A stretch of 64,000 bases of DNA, taken from the NCBI GenBank assembly GCA_965248255.1, contig CBDFIW010000004.1, positions 1,736,001 to 1,800,000 on the forward strand, read 5' to 3'. The position numbers and the translations under genes were made by a program. Origin of the DNA: JAKZVK01 sp965248255 (lineage in GTDB: Bacteria; Acidobacteriota; Terriglobia; Bryobacterales; UBA6623). Of this stretch, positions 16,774-24,777 are shown one piece after another. Below the pieces are notes generated by a model. That model was not told where the DNA came from. It ran no database searches and was given only the letters and a program-made list of their open reading frames with translations. The first letter of the stretch is position 1. Every line of letters starts with the position of its first letter.

Positions 16774-17844
16774 CACTTTTTGACAGTGTGGAGCATCTAT
16801 ATATGTATGGGCAACCCCAAAGGTGTGAAGCGGGATTTCAAGGCGCTGGAGAAGCGCCGTTTCGAAGCGATGCGGCTGCTCCACCAAGGCCACAATCAGT
16901 CCGAGACGGCGAGACGGCTGAACGTCGCTCGCCAAACCGTCAGTGAGTGGCGGCGGCAATACCGCGAGCAGGGTACGGCCGGACTCCGCCAGGCCGGGCG
17001 CGCCGGACGCAAGCCGCTCCTCGATGCCGCACAACGCGAACGCCTGACGTCGCTGCTGCTGGAAGGCCCGGAAGCCCACGGCTTCCCAACGCCCCTGTGG
17101 AGCTGTCCGCGGGTGGCTCGGCTGACCGGAGACGAGTTCGGGGTCGCATACCACGCAGGCCACGCCTGGAAGATCCTGCGAGCGCTCGACTGGAGCCCGC
17201 AACGCCCGGCCGGAAAGGCGCGCGAGCGCAACGAAGAGCGGATCCGCACCTGGAAGCGCAAGACCTGGAAGCGCATTAAAAAAAAGCCCAAAACGAAGGC
17301 CGTACGCTCGTCTTCATCGACGAAAGCGGATTGAGTCAGAAGCCGCATCGCTGCCGCACCTGGGCGCCACGTGGCCAAACACCGGTGCTGCAGTTTAACT
17401 TCAACTGGGAGAAGCTTTCCGTCTCGGCGGGGCTGACGCTGCGTAACTTCTACTTCCGGCTCTATCCCGGTGCGATCGGCAAAGAGCAAGTGACCGACTT
17501 TCTCAAGGCGTTGGTACGTCATATCGATCGCCCGCTGCTGATCGTCTGGGATCGGCTGCCGGCGCACCGTAGCCGCCTGGTGCAAGAGTTCATCGAACTC
17601 TCCGAAGGCCACATCGCAACCGAGTACTTGCCACCCTATGCGCCGGAGTTGAATCCGGTGGAATATATCTGGGCTTACTGGAAGCAGCACGAGTTGCCGA
17701 ACGTCTGTCCGAAAGACTACGGCGAGCTGAACGAGCGGGCCCGCAAGGCACTCCGCCGCATGTACCGCAAACCGCGTTTGATCACGGCCTTCTGGAAACA
17801 GTCTTCTCTTTGTTTTGACTGACTCTATATTATGCGGGAGTCAA
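16751..17844 (+). mobile_element. IS630-type element, copy 3 (1094 bp)
   Basis: TA at 16749-16750 and 17845-17846, with the same ends and length as copies 1 and 2. Inserted in the direction of the metzincin gene. Confidence 0.93.
16807..17822 (+). CDS. IS630-type transposase, made by -1 frameshift (copy 3)
   Basis: First frame ATG 16807 to 17334, second frame to 17822, slip site A_AAA_AAG at 17280-17286. The catalytic stretches are the same as in copy 2; the visible differences are single residues (EQGTAGLRQ for EQGAAGLRQ, and HAGHAWK as in copy 1). Expected fused product 338 residues. Confidence 0.87.
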
Positions 17845-17846
17845 TA

Positions 17847-19477
17847 GTACAAGCTTTATTAACCGCCGGGAGTTGTATCAGGACCTTACGTTGCCATCCG
17901 GTACGACCACGCTCGAGTTCGATTATCGGGCAGTGTGGGAGCTTTTCCGCTGCTTCGGTGTTCCACCGAATTGCGCGACGGTGCCGCGAACGTTCGAGGT
18001 TCATATCGAACCTGTCGGCGGCGGCATTCCGCTGCAGACATATCTCATCCTCAATGCACTAAACGGAGGATTCGAAGAAGATACCGACAACCCAAGCGGT
18101 GGGGGTCCACCGTACCCGGATGGGATTGTCGACCTGAGCGCTTTTGCCGGGCAGGATGTGCGCCTCAAGTTTGTTTGGAACGTTCCAGAGCCGGGAACCG
18201 GCTTCGCCTTCTTCCAACTTGATAACGTGAGCCTCAACTTCACCGTAATGCCCGCGACAGACATTGGTATCACGGCTGTCGATGCGCCGGCTTCGGTGAC
18301 CGAGGGTGACATCACGGTCGTCACGGTGACGGTTCAGAATCTGGGGAACCAGGATGTCGCGAGCAACATCGAGGTCAGCCTGGCAGCGGATGTTGGTGGC
18401 GGAACGGTGACGAATACGCCGCAAACGATCGTAGGCGGTTTGACCAATGGAGAGTCGAGGCAACTGCTGTTCAATTGGGACAGCACGGGAGCGACGACGG
18501 GCGTTCACGCCCTGACGGCTGGCCATGATTTCGTCGACGACGATGTCGCGAGCGACATACTGGGCGCAAACGTGACAGTCAACGCGGCTCCGTCCGCCTT
18601 CGACGTGACTGGAATCAGCCCGACGCAGATGCCGATTGGTGGAATGATCCAGCTCACCGTGAGCGGCACAGGCTTTGTGAACCCTGCTTCGATAACGTTT
18701 GCCAGTGGTAGCGGTCCGGCGCCTGTAGCATCCGCGGTCAACGCTATAGATGGAAACACCATCACTGCGATGGTCACTGTCGGTTCAAAGGGTCCGAAGA
18801 AGGATCGGGTCTGGGATATGGATGTGGTTAACGGCGACGGCGACAGTGAAACACTCGTCCAGGCATTCACCGTGACGAATGGAGGTGGCACGGGCAACAA
18901 TGCGCCAAGCGCCATGATCATATCTCCCGCCGATGGAGACCCCTTCGCCTCCGGCGCAGTGGTCAACTTTAGCGGGTCTGCCTCGGACGATGAAGACGGT
19001 GATCTTACAGCTAGCCTGTCGTGGACGTCGAATATTGACGGAAACCTGGGGGCCGGCGGCGCGATTTCGTTTGCGCTCAGCGACGGAGTTCATACCATCA
19101 CGGCCTCAGTCACGGACTCCGGCGGGCTTGCGGGTAGTGACACGATCACCATTACAGTCGGGGATCCTGGCGTGACCGTGACTAGCATCAATCCGAACCA
19201 GATCCAGGCTGACCCAAACCAGCAAGTCACAATCAGCGACGTGGTGATTCAGGGCACCGGCTTTGTGGCCGGTGCGATTGTGACCTTCGAGGGTGGGCCC
19301 GCTAGTGGTATGCCGACGGCGACGGAGGTGCTGGTGGCTTCAGACAGTGAGATCGTTTTGGACGTCACGGTCCCGCCGATCAGCAAGGGGCCGAAAAAGC
19401 GCACCCGTGACGTCCGGGTTACCAATTCGGTTAGTTCGACTGGCGTGCTGGCCGGAGGTTTCACGGTAAATCGCTGA
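17847..19477 (+). pseudogene. Metzincin-type secreted protein, C-terminal part
   Basis: Continuation of the gene at 14842. Across the TA the reading is GTVSTSFINRRELYQDLTLP, in frame. It completes the carbohydrate-binding-like domain (TTTLEFDYRAVW ... FFQLDNVSLNF), then has a second CARDB domain (DIGITAVDAPASVTEGDITV), an IPT/TIG domain (VTGISPTQMPIGG ... VSGTGFVNPASITF), a PKD/Ig-like domain (APSAMIISPADGDPFASG) and a second IPT/TIG domain near the end (VTSINPNQIQADP ... VIQGTGFVAGAIVTF). Two matched SKGPKK motifs occur in the IPT domains. No anchor or sorting signal is evident. Without a start of its own it is probably silent. Confidence 0.75.
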
Positions 19478-19681
19478 CGCAGAGACTTTCGTTACTCGTA
19501 CTTTACGAAGAACGGTGAAGTCCAGGCGATTTCGGGATGACCTTCCGGGTCTGCTCGCTGGAAGACTCGAACGTGGGAGCAGGTGTCGCTCGGTTCGAGC
19601 TCATGTCACAGCGGAGTGATGGGATCCCGCCGTCGGGCCGCTGGGTGAGGTCGTAAGGGTCCCGGTACCCTGTGAAACGTG

Positions 19682-19920
19682 CTACGGCAGCACGGCGATA
19701 CACGAAATCTCGATTGGAAGATTGAAGGCGAGGCGGCTCACTTCCACGGTCGCGCGGGCCGGGGGTTTGTCGCCGAAGAGCTCGCGATAAATCCGGTTCA
19801 TCTCGTCGTAGTCGGCGTCGAGGTCTTTCATGTGGACCTCGACCATCGTGACGTCGGCGACCGTCGCGCCTGCTCCCAGCACGGCGACCAGATTTTCCAA
19901 GGTCTTGCGCGTCTGCGCCT
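19682..19920 (-). pseudogene. RidA-family remnant (C-terminal part)
   Basis: About 79 codons matching the second half of RidA (YjgF/UK114) enamine/imine deaminases: AQTRKTLENLVAVLGAGATV, ADVTMVEVHMKDLDADYDEM and RATVEVSRLAFNLPIEI. The first half, about 50 residues, is missing and an in-frame TAG sits directly before AQTRK. The break coincides with the start of a region full of dispersed repeats (20101-20233). Confidence 0.75.
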
Positions 19921-20346
19921 AGGCTAGGCGACGACGGCCTGAGAACCGCCCGAATCCGTCCGTAGGCTGCAAGCTTGATGCCGGGGGCGCTCCTGACACC
20001 GCGAGTGAGGGCTCATAGAGACCCGCGGCACCAGGGGCGCTTGGTGTTTCCTGGTTCCGGTTACCAACAGCTTGCGCGGTGAGCTGTTTTCTGCCGCCCC
20101 TGCCGAGTCTGTGTGAAAACCCCGCGGGTAGCTTGGGGGAGCCCAAGGTGTGGCCTAGTGCCATCAGGGGGGGCACAGCATGCTGTGCCCCCCCTACATT
20201 GTCCATCACATGTTTTCACACAGACTCTGCCGGGGCTTGAGATCGCTTGGGGACGGATTAGGGAAGGGCTGGCTGCGCCGCGATTGTGGTATCTTACGAG
20301 ACGCTGCGAACGCACCGTTCTCATTTCCGACCCGGCCGCAGTCCTC
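19921..20346. other. Repeat-rich intergenic region
   Basis: About 425 bases between the RidA remnant and a membrane-protein gene. It holds the MITE-like unit at 20101-20233. The open frames here have no coding character. Confidence 0.4.
20101..20233. repeat. MITE-like unit with nested palindrome
   Basis: Outer arms TGCCGAGTCTGTGTGAAAAC (20101-20120) and GTTTTCACACAGACTCTGCC (20212-20231) are inverted and nearly identical. Between them sits a GGGGGGGCACAGCATGCTGT-type palindrome (20167-20194) with the CCCCTAC tail of the REP-like family. A related palindrome plus one arm (CTTCACACAGACTCGCC) occurs at 38545-38609. Confidence 0.6.
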
Positions 20347-21087
20347 ATGACCTGCTGTTTTTGCGGCAAGACCGTGCCGGCCGACAAGCTGCTGGTGCTC
20401 TACTACCCGCCGTCGATGGTCCACTACGGCTGGGACCAGTCGGTGTATGCGGCCGCCTGGGCCAAGGAAGCCTTGGGGCAGCTCGTCGCTCGACTGAAGT
20501 CCGCCTACTGGAAGCAGGTCGTCGGTACCAAGCCACTCGCCGGGCTGTTGGCGGGAGTGGCGGGCGGGGCGCTTGTGGCGTACTGGATCCACATGCTGGC
20601 AGGTGCCTGGGAGCAGGCTGGATTCTTCCAACGCTACTGGCTGCCCGGTCTGGCTCTCGTACTTCTGGCTTTCGTGTTCTTTCGATTAAGGGCGCTGTTT
20701 CGGCGGATGCGGTTATGGAAGACCCAGGGGAAGCAAACGATCGCTGCGGAGCTCGAAGTCATTGAGGCTGAAATCGCTGCGATGCCCGAGGACCCCAGCG
20801 CCGAGGACGCGGCCGTGGTCTTTCGGCGCAAGTGTCCGGACGTCATCTCCGAGATCGCCTTCTACGGCACGTATTTCCGGGCCTTCACCTACATGGACTT
20901 TCTCTTCTTTCCTCAACTGAAGCATCCTGCGGCCAAGGAAGACTTGCCCGGCAAACACAGTCTGAACCGCGACGCCTACTATGTCGGCGATATCGTGTAT
21001 GACGGCTGGCGGGTATTCCACAAGGACCAACGGGAGGTGATTGACCCGCGCTTTGTAGGGAGCGGAGGGCGGCGCGGGGTCATTTAG
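20347..21087 (+). CDS. Membrane protein with N-terminal zinc-knuckle-like motif, unknown function
   Basis: 246 residues from ATG 20347; the longer open frame upstream runs through repeats. The N-terminus MTCCFCGKTVPADKLLV looks like half of a zinc knuckle. Two membrane segments follow (GLLAGVAGGALVAYWIHML; LPGLALVLLAFVFFRLRALF), then a cytoplasmic-looking helical domain containing CPDVISEIAFYGTYFRAFTY. No recognised family. A stand-alone gene with no operon partner. Confidence 0.6.
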   Translation: MTCCFCGKTVPADKLLVLYYPPSMVHYGWDQSVYAAAWAKEALGQLVARLKSAYWKQVVGTKPLAGLLAGVAGGALVAYWIHMLAGAWEQAGFFQRYWLPGLALVLLAFVFFRLRALFRRMRLWKTQGKQTIAAELEVIEAEIAAMPEDPSAEDAAVVFRRKCPDVISEIAFYGTYFRAFTYMDFLFFPQLKHPAAKEDLPGKHSLNRDAYYVGDIVYDGWRVFHKDQREVIDPRFVGSGGRRGVI

Positions 21088-21334
21088 GCCACAATGCAAC
21101 CTACCACGTCGCAGAGGCGGGCCCGGGTGGGCCTCCGTGCCAATGGGCCATCACCGGCGCGTCACGATTCAACGATAGGATAGTAGTGCGCTAAATCTAC
21201 GTTGATGGACTCCGTCAAGGCAAAAGCCAAGACGGACTGAACTCGATCCAATCCGTTGGGAGTCGGCTTCCCAGCCTTTCAGGAGGCCCTACGCCCTTAC
21301 GAGTCCAGCTCTGGCGAACAAGGAGAGGAGCACA

Positions 21335-21994
21335 ATGGAAGCGAAGATTGAGGGAAGACCGTCTTTTTGCCATATCCACGTCAGCCTGGCGCCGGGAGAA
21401 ACCATCATCGCCGAGTCCGACGCCATGGCGAGCATGGCCGCGGATCTGGACGTCAAGGCCAGGCTGAACGGTGGATTGATCTCGGGCCTAGACAAGAAGT
21501 TCCTGGGCGGCGAGTCCCTCTTTATCAACGAGTTCACGAACACCACGAGCGAGGTCAAGGGACTCACCCTGGTGCAGGGAGAGCCCGGCCAAGTCAACCA
21601 GATGGAGTTGAAGGGCGAGGCCATCTGTCTGCAGCCGGGGGCATACGTTTGTTCCACTCCCGGCCTCAAACTCGGACTCAAGTACGCCGGGCTCGGCTCA
21701 TTCATAGGGCGCGAAGGCTTGTTCAAGCTCATGGTCAGTGGGACCGGGACCCTGTGGTATGGGGCCTACGGAGGCCTTCTGGAAAAAGAGATCGACGGGC
21801 AGTACATCGTCGACACCAGCCACCTGGTGGCCTATGAGCCCGAGATGAAGCTCAAGGTTCAACTCGCGGGCGGCGTATTCTCGAGCTTTTTTGGTGGTGA
21901 GGGACTCGTCACTCGCGTAGAGGGCAAGGGAAAGATCGTGATTCAAACCCGCAGCCTCAGTGGGCTCGCGGGCTGGCTCAACCCGAAACTGTAA
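21335..21994 (+). CDS. AIM24-family protein 1
   Basis: 219 residues, a TIGR00266/AIM24 beta-sheet protein: early ESDAMASMAADLDVKARLNG, FLGGESLFINEFTN in the middle, and the end part FFGGEGLVTRVEGKGKIVIQ. The ribosome site AGGAGAGGAG is just ahead of ATG 21335. The bacterial members have no settled function; the yeast relative is mitochondrial. First of three tandem paralogues, separated by 30 and 16 bases, so one operon. Confidence 0.82.
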   Translation: MEAKIEGRPSFCHIHVSLAPGETIIAESDAMASMAADLDVKARLNGGLISGLDKKFLGGESLFINEFTNTTSEVKGLTLVQGEPGQVNQMELKGEAICLQPGAYVCSTPGLKLGLKYAGLGSFIGREGLFKLMVSGTGTLWYGAYGGLLEKEIDGQYIVDTSHLVAYEPEMKLKVQLAGGVFSSFFGGEGLVTRVEGKGKIVIQTRSLSGLAGWLNPKL

Positions 21995-22024
21995 GACCCG
22001 AAACAGTCAGACAGGGAGCAAGCA

Positions 22025-22705
22025 ATGGAAGTGGAAATCGTTCACGGTCCAGGGAACTCCGCGGCGAAGGTCCGTCTGGGCGCCAACGAAACTTGCACGA
22101 CGGAGGGCGGCGCCATGATCTCGATGAGCGGGGATATGTCCATTGAGACCACAACCCACAAGAAGGGTTCGGGGGGATTGCTCAAGGCCGTAAAGCGTAC
22201 GCTGGCGGGGGAGTCCTTTTTCGTCAATCACTTCACCGCCGACTCCAAGGGTGGTGAAGTTTGGCTGGCCGCCACCCTAGCCGGCGACATGATGCAGTAC
22301 GACTTGAAGAACGAGAACCTGATTGTGCAGGGGGGCTCCTTTGTGGCCTGTGAGCACGGGGTCAGCATCGATCTCGGCTGGCGAGGCTTCAAGTCTTTCC
22401 TCTCGGGTGAAAGCATCTTTTGGCTGCACCTCAGCGGCGCCGATAAGGTGGTTCTAAACTCCTTCGGTTCCATCTATCCGGTGAAGGTTGACGGGGAGCA
22501 CATCGTTGACACGGGCCACATTGTTGCCTTCAACGAGGGGCTAGACTTCAAGATCGGTAAGGCCGGCAAGAGCTGGATTGCATCCTTTCTGGGAGGCGAA
22601 GGCTTGGTGTGTCGATTTCACGGTCAGGGAACCGTGTGGTGCCAGTCCCATAATCCATCGTCGTTCGGCTCCGCACTAGGTCCAAAGCTCAGACCGCGCA
22701 CGTAA
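22025..22705 (+). CDS. AIM24-family protein 2
   Basis: 226 residues, same family as its neighbour: EGGAMISMSGDMSIETTTHK, GESFFVNHFTADSKGGEVWL, DGEHIVDTGHIVAFNEGLDF and FLGGEGLVCRFHGQGTVWCQ. A full-length, apparently intact paralogue, well diverged from copy 1, so an old duplication. Ribosome site AGGGAG upstream of ATG 22025. Role unknown, possibly acting with its two sisters as a hetero-oligomer (inference from tandem order). Confidence 0.82.
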   Translation: MEVEIVHGPGNSAAKVRLGANETCTTEGGAMISMSGDMSIETTTHKKGSGGLLKAVKRTLAGESFFVNHFTADSKGGEVWLAATLAGDMMQYDLKNENLIVQGGSFVACEHGVSIDLGWRGFKSFLSGESIFWLHLSGADKVVLNSFGSIYPVKVDGEHIVDTGHIVAFNEGLDFKIGKAGKSWIASFLGGEGLVCRFHGQGTVWCQSHNPSSFGSALGPKLRPRT

Positions 22706-22721
22706 GCAAGAGGAAACGGCC

Positions 22722-23069
22722 ATGGCCAATAGCGAATCCGATTTTCAATATCAAATCGACTGCAAACCCGATTTTAGTTTGCTGACCGTCAAGATCCCGG
22801 CCAGCGAGACCTTGAAGGTGGAAGCCTCCGCCATGGCCACTATGGACGTGAACCTTAAAATGAAGACCAAAGCGAGGGGAGGCCTTTCGCGCTTTGTCAC
22901 GGGCGAGTCGATCTTCATCAATGAGTTCACGGCGGAGGGTCGTGAGGGCGAAATCACCGTGGCACCTGGAGCCCCCGGTGACATGGACCACGTGTACCTG
23001 AACGGCAACACGATCTACCTGCAAAACTCGGCCTTTGTCGCATCGAGCGTGGGGGTCAATCTAGTGTAG
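22722..23069 (+). pseudogene. AIM24-family protein 3, N-terminal half (split by an IS630-type element)
   Basis: 114 codons (22722-23063) of a third AIM24 protein: SASEAS-like start region (KVEASAMATMDVNLKMKTKA), GESIFINEFTAEGREGEITV, then NTIYLQNSAFVASSVGVNL. An IS enters at the TA 23062-23063, after which the frame stops. Rejoined to 24230-24571 it gives 227 residues in one frame (GVNLESKWQGMVKGFFSGES). Confidence 0.8.
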
Positions 23070-24227
23070 GGCACCATAAATAATGTAACTTATATTGGCT
23101 TCCCATCGTCTCTATTAACAGGAGGCATGGGATGCGAAGAGCACAACCAGTAACTTTGAACACAGCGCAATGCAAGCAGTTGGACCGCTACGCGCGCGGC
23201 CGCCAAGTCGCCGTTCGTCTCGCCCTGCGAGCCAGGATTGTCCTGCTGGCCGCCGACGGTCTCGAGAATAAGCAGATCGCCGCACAGCTCGGTGTCTCGC
23301 GGCAGTTGGTGGCCCGCTGGCGCACGCGCTTTCTCGAAAACAGCATCGCCGGCATTGCAAAAGACGCCCCACGGCCCGGTCGTAAACCTGCCGTCTCGAA
23401 GCAGAAAGTACAGCAGATCATCCACAAGACCACCCGCGAGAAACCGTCCAACGCCACCCACTGGAGCCGCCGCACCATGGCCGCCGCGGCCGGCGTCAGC
23501 GCTTCCACCGTGGGACGGATTTGGCGCGCCCATGGCCTCAAGCCCCACCGCGTCAAGACCTTCAAGCTCAGCAATGACCCGCGTTTCGCCGAGAAACTCG
23601 ACGACATCGTCGGACTCTATCTCAATCCGCCTGAGCATGCTCTGGTTCTCTCGCTCGATGAGAAGTCCCAAATCCAAGCCCTCGATCGCACCCAGCCCGG
23701 CCTGCCGCTCAAAAAGGGACGCGGCCAAACGATGACCCACGATTACAAGCGCAACGGCACGACCACCCTGTTTGCGGCGCTCAACAGCCTTGACGGCAGC
23801 GTGATCGCCGAGTGCATGCCCCGACACAGCCACCAGGAATGGCTGCGCTTCCTGCGCTTAATTGACCGCCGCACTCCCAAGGACAAACAGCTTCATCTCA
23901 TCGTGGACAACTATGCCACCCACAAGCATGCCGCTGTGAAGCGTTGGCTCGATCGTCACCCGCGCTTCCACATTCATTTCACCCCGACCTCGGCGTCGTG
24001 GCTGAACATGGTCGAGCGATTCTTTCGCGATCTCACCGTCAAGCGCCTGCGCCGCGGCGTGTTTCGCAGCGTGGACGAGCTCGTCGCCGCCATTGACGAC
24101 TACATCGCCCAGCACAACGGGCATCCCACGCCCTTCATCTGGACCGCGACCGCCTCCGACATCCTCGAGAAAGTCAAGCGCGGACGTGCCGCCCTGCATA
24201 AGGTGCAATCTGCTTGACGCACTACAC
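23064..24227 (+). mobile_element. IS630-type element, second kind (1164 bp)
   Basis: TA at 23062-23063 and 24228-24229. Ends GTGTAGGGCACCATAAATAA at the left and, read inward, GTGTAGTGCGTCAAGCAG at the right, so only the first 8 or so bases match well. Its transposase is unrelated in detail to that of the three other IS630 copies. Confidence 0.9.
23132..24217 (+). CDS. IS630-family transposase (single frame)
   Basis: 361 residues in one frame, intact. The N-terminal helix-turn-helix is NKQIAAQLGVSRQLVARWRT; a second HTH lies near AAAAGVSASTVGRIWRAHGL. The DDE core has LVLSLDEKSQIQALDRTQPG (first Asp), HLIVDNYATHKHAAVKRWL (second Asp) and SASWLNMVERFFRDLTVK (Glu). Ribosome site AGGAGG before ATG 23132. 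Probably active. Confidence 0.92.
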   Translation: MRRAQPVTLNTAQCKQLDRYARGRQVAVRLALRARIVLLAADGLENKQIAAQLGVSRQLVARWRTRFLENSIAGIAKDAPRPGRKPAVSKQKVQQIIHKTTREKPSNATHWSRRTMAAAAGVSASTVGRIWRAHGLKPHRVKTFKLSNDPRFAEKLDDIVGLYLNPPEHALVLSLDEKSQIQALDRTQPGLPLKKGRGQTMTHDYKRNGTTTLFAALNSLDGSVIAECMPRHSHQEWLRFLRLIDRRTPKDKQLHLIVDNYATHKHAAVKRWLDRHPRFHIHFTPTSASWLNMVERFFRDLTVKRLRRGVFRSVDELVAAIDDYIAQHNGHPTPFIWTATASDILEKVKRGRAALHKVQSA

Positions 24228-24229
24228 TA

Positions 24230-24571
24230 GAAAGCAAGTGGCAAGGCATGGTCAAAGGCTTCTTCTCCGGCGAGAGCCTTTTTTTGATCCGCTGCTCCGG
24301 GCGTGGGGACCTCTGGTTCAATACGTACGGAGCTTTGATCGAAATCGACGTGACCGAGCCCTACGTCGTCGACACAGGCCACATCGTCGCCTTTACCGAA
24401 GGACTGGATTACCAAGTGAGCAGTGTCGGCGGCTATAAATCCCTCTTCTTTTCCGGGGAAGGGCTGGTCTGCCGCTTCTCCGGGCAGGGCAAGCTCTGGA
24501 TCCAAACCCGACAGCTTCCGGCTTTCGTCCGTTGGGTGCGTCCGTTCCGCCCCCAGAAGAAGAGCAAGTGA
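24230..24571 (+). pseudogene. AIM24-family protein 3, C-terminal half
   Basis: The last 113 codons plus stop: ESKWQGMVKGFFSGESLFLI, TEPYVVDTGHIVAFTEGLDY and FFSGEGLVCRFSGQGKLWIQ. In frame with 22722-23063 when the IS and one TA are removed. An internal ATG at 24248 could allow a short product, but no ribosome site is seen. Confidence 0.78.
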
Positions 24572-24730
24572 ATGCGGTTAACCCCGCCTCGAAGTCCAAC
24601 CCTTCACGCTGGCTCGGATCCCGCCCCGGCTGGCGGTGTGGCCCGCCGCCTTCCCTCGGAATCAAGAGACTGCTGTTGAGCCCACAGAAGAAGATTCAAG
24701 GGCTGAATCCCAGCCTCGACAGCCGCAAGC

Positions 24731-24757
24731 GGGCCGGCACGGGGGCCGGCCCCTACC
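24731..24757. repeat. REP-like palindrome, variant
   Basis: Read on the minus strand: GTAGGGGCCGGCCCCCGTGC then CGGCCC. It has the GTAGGGGC head of the family with a different GC-rich stem. It lies between the converging AIM24 and NxxGxxAF genes. Confidence 0.45.
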
Positions 24758-24777
24758 GATCGCACGTCATTCAATAT

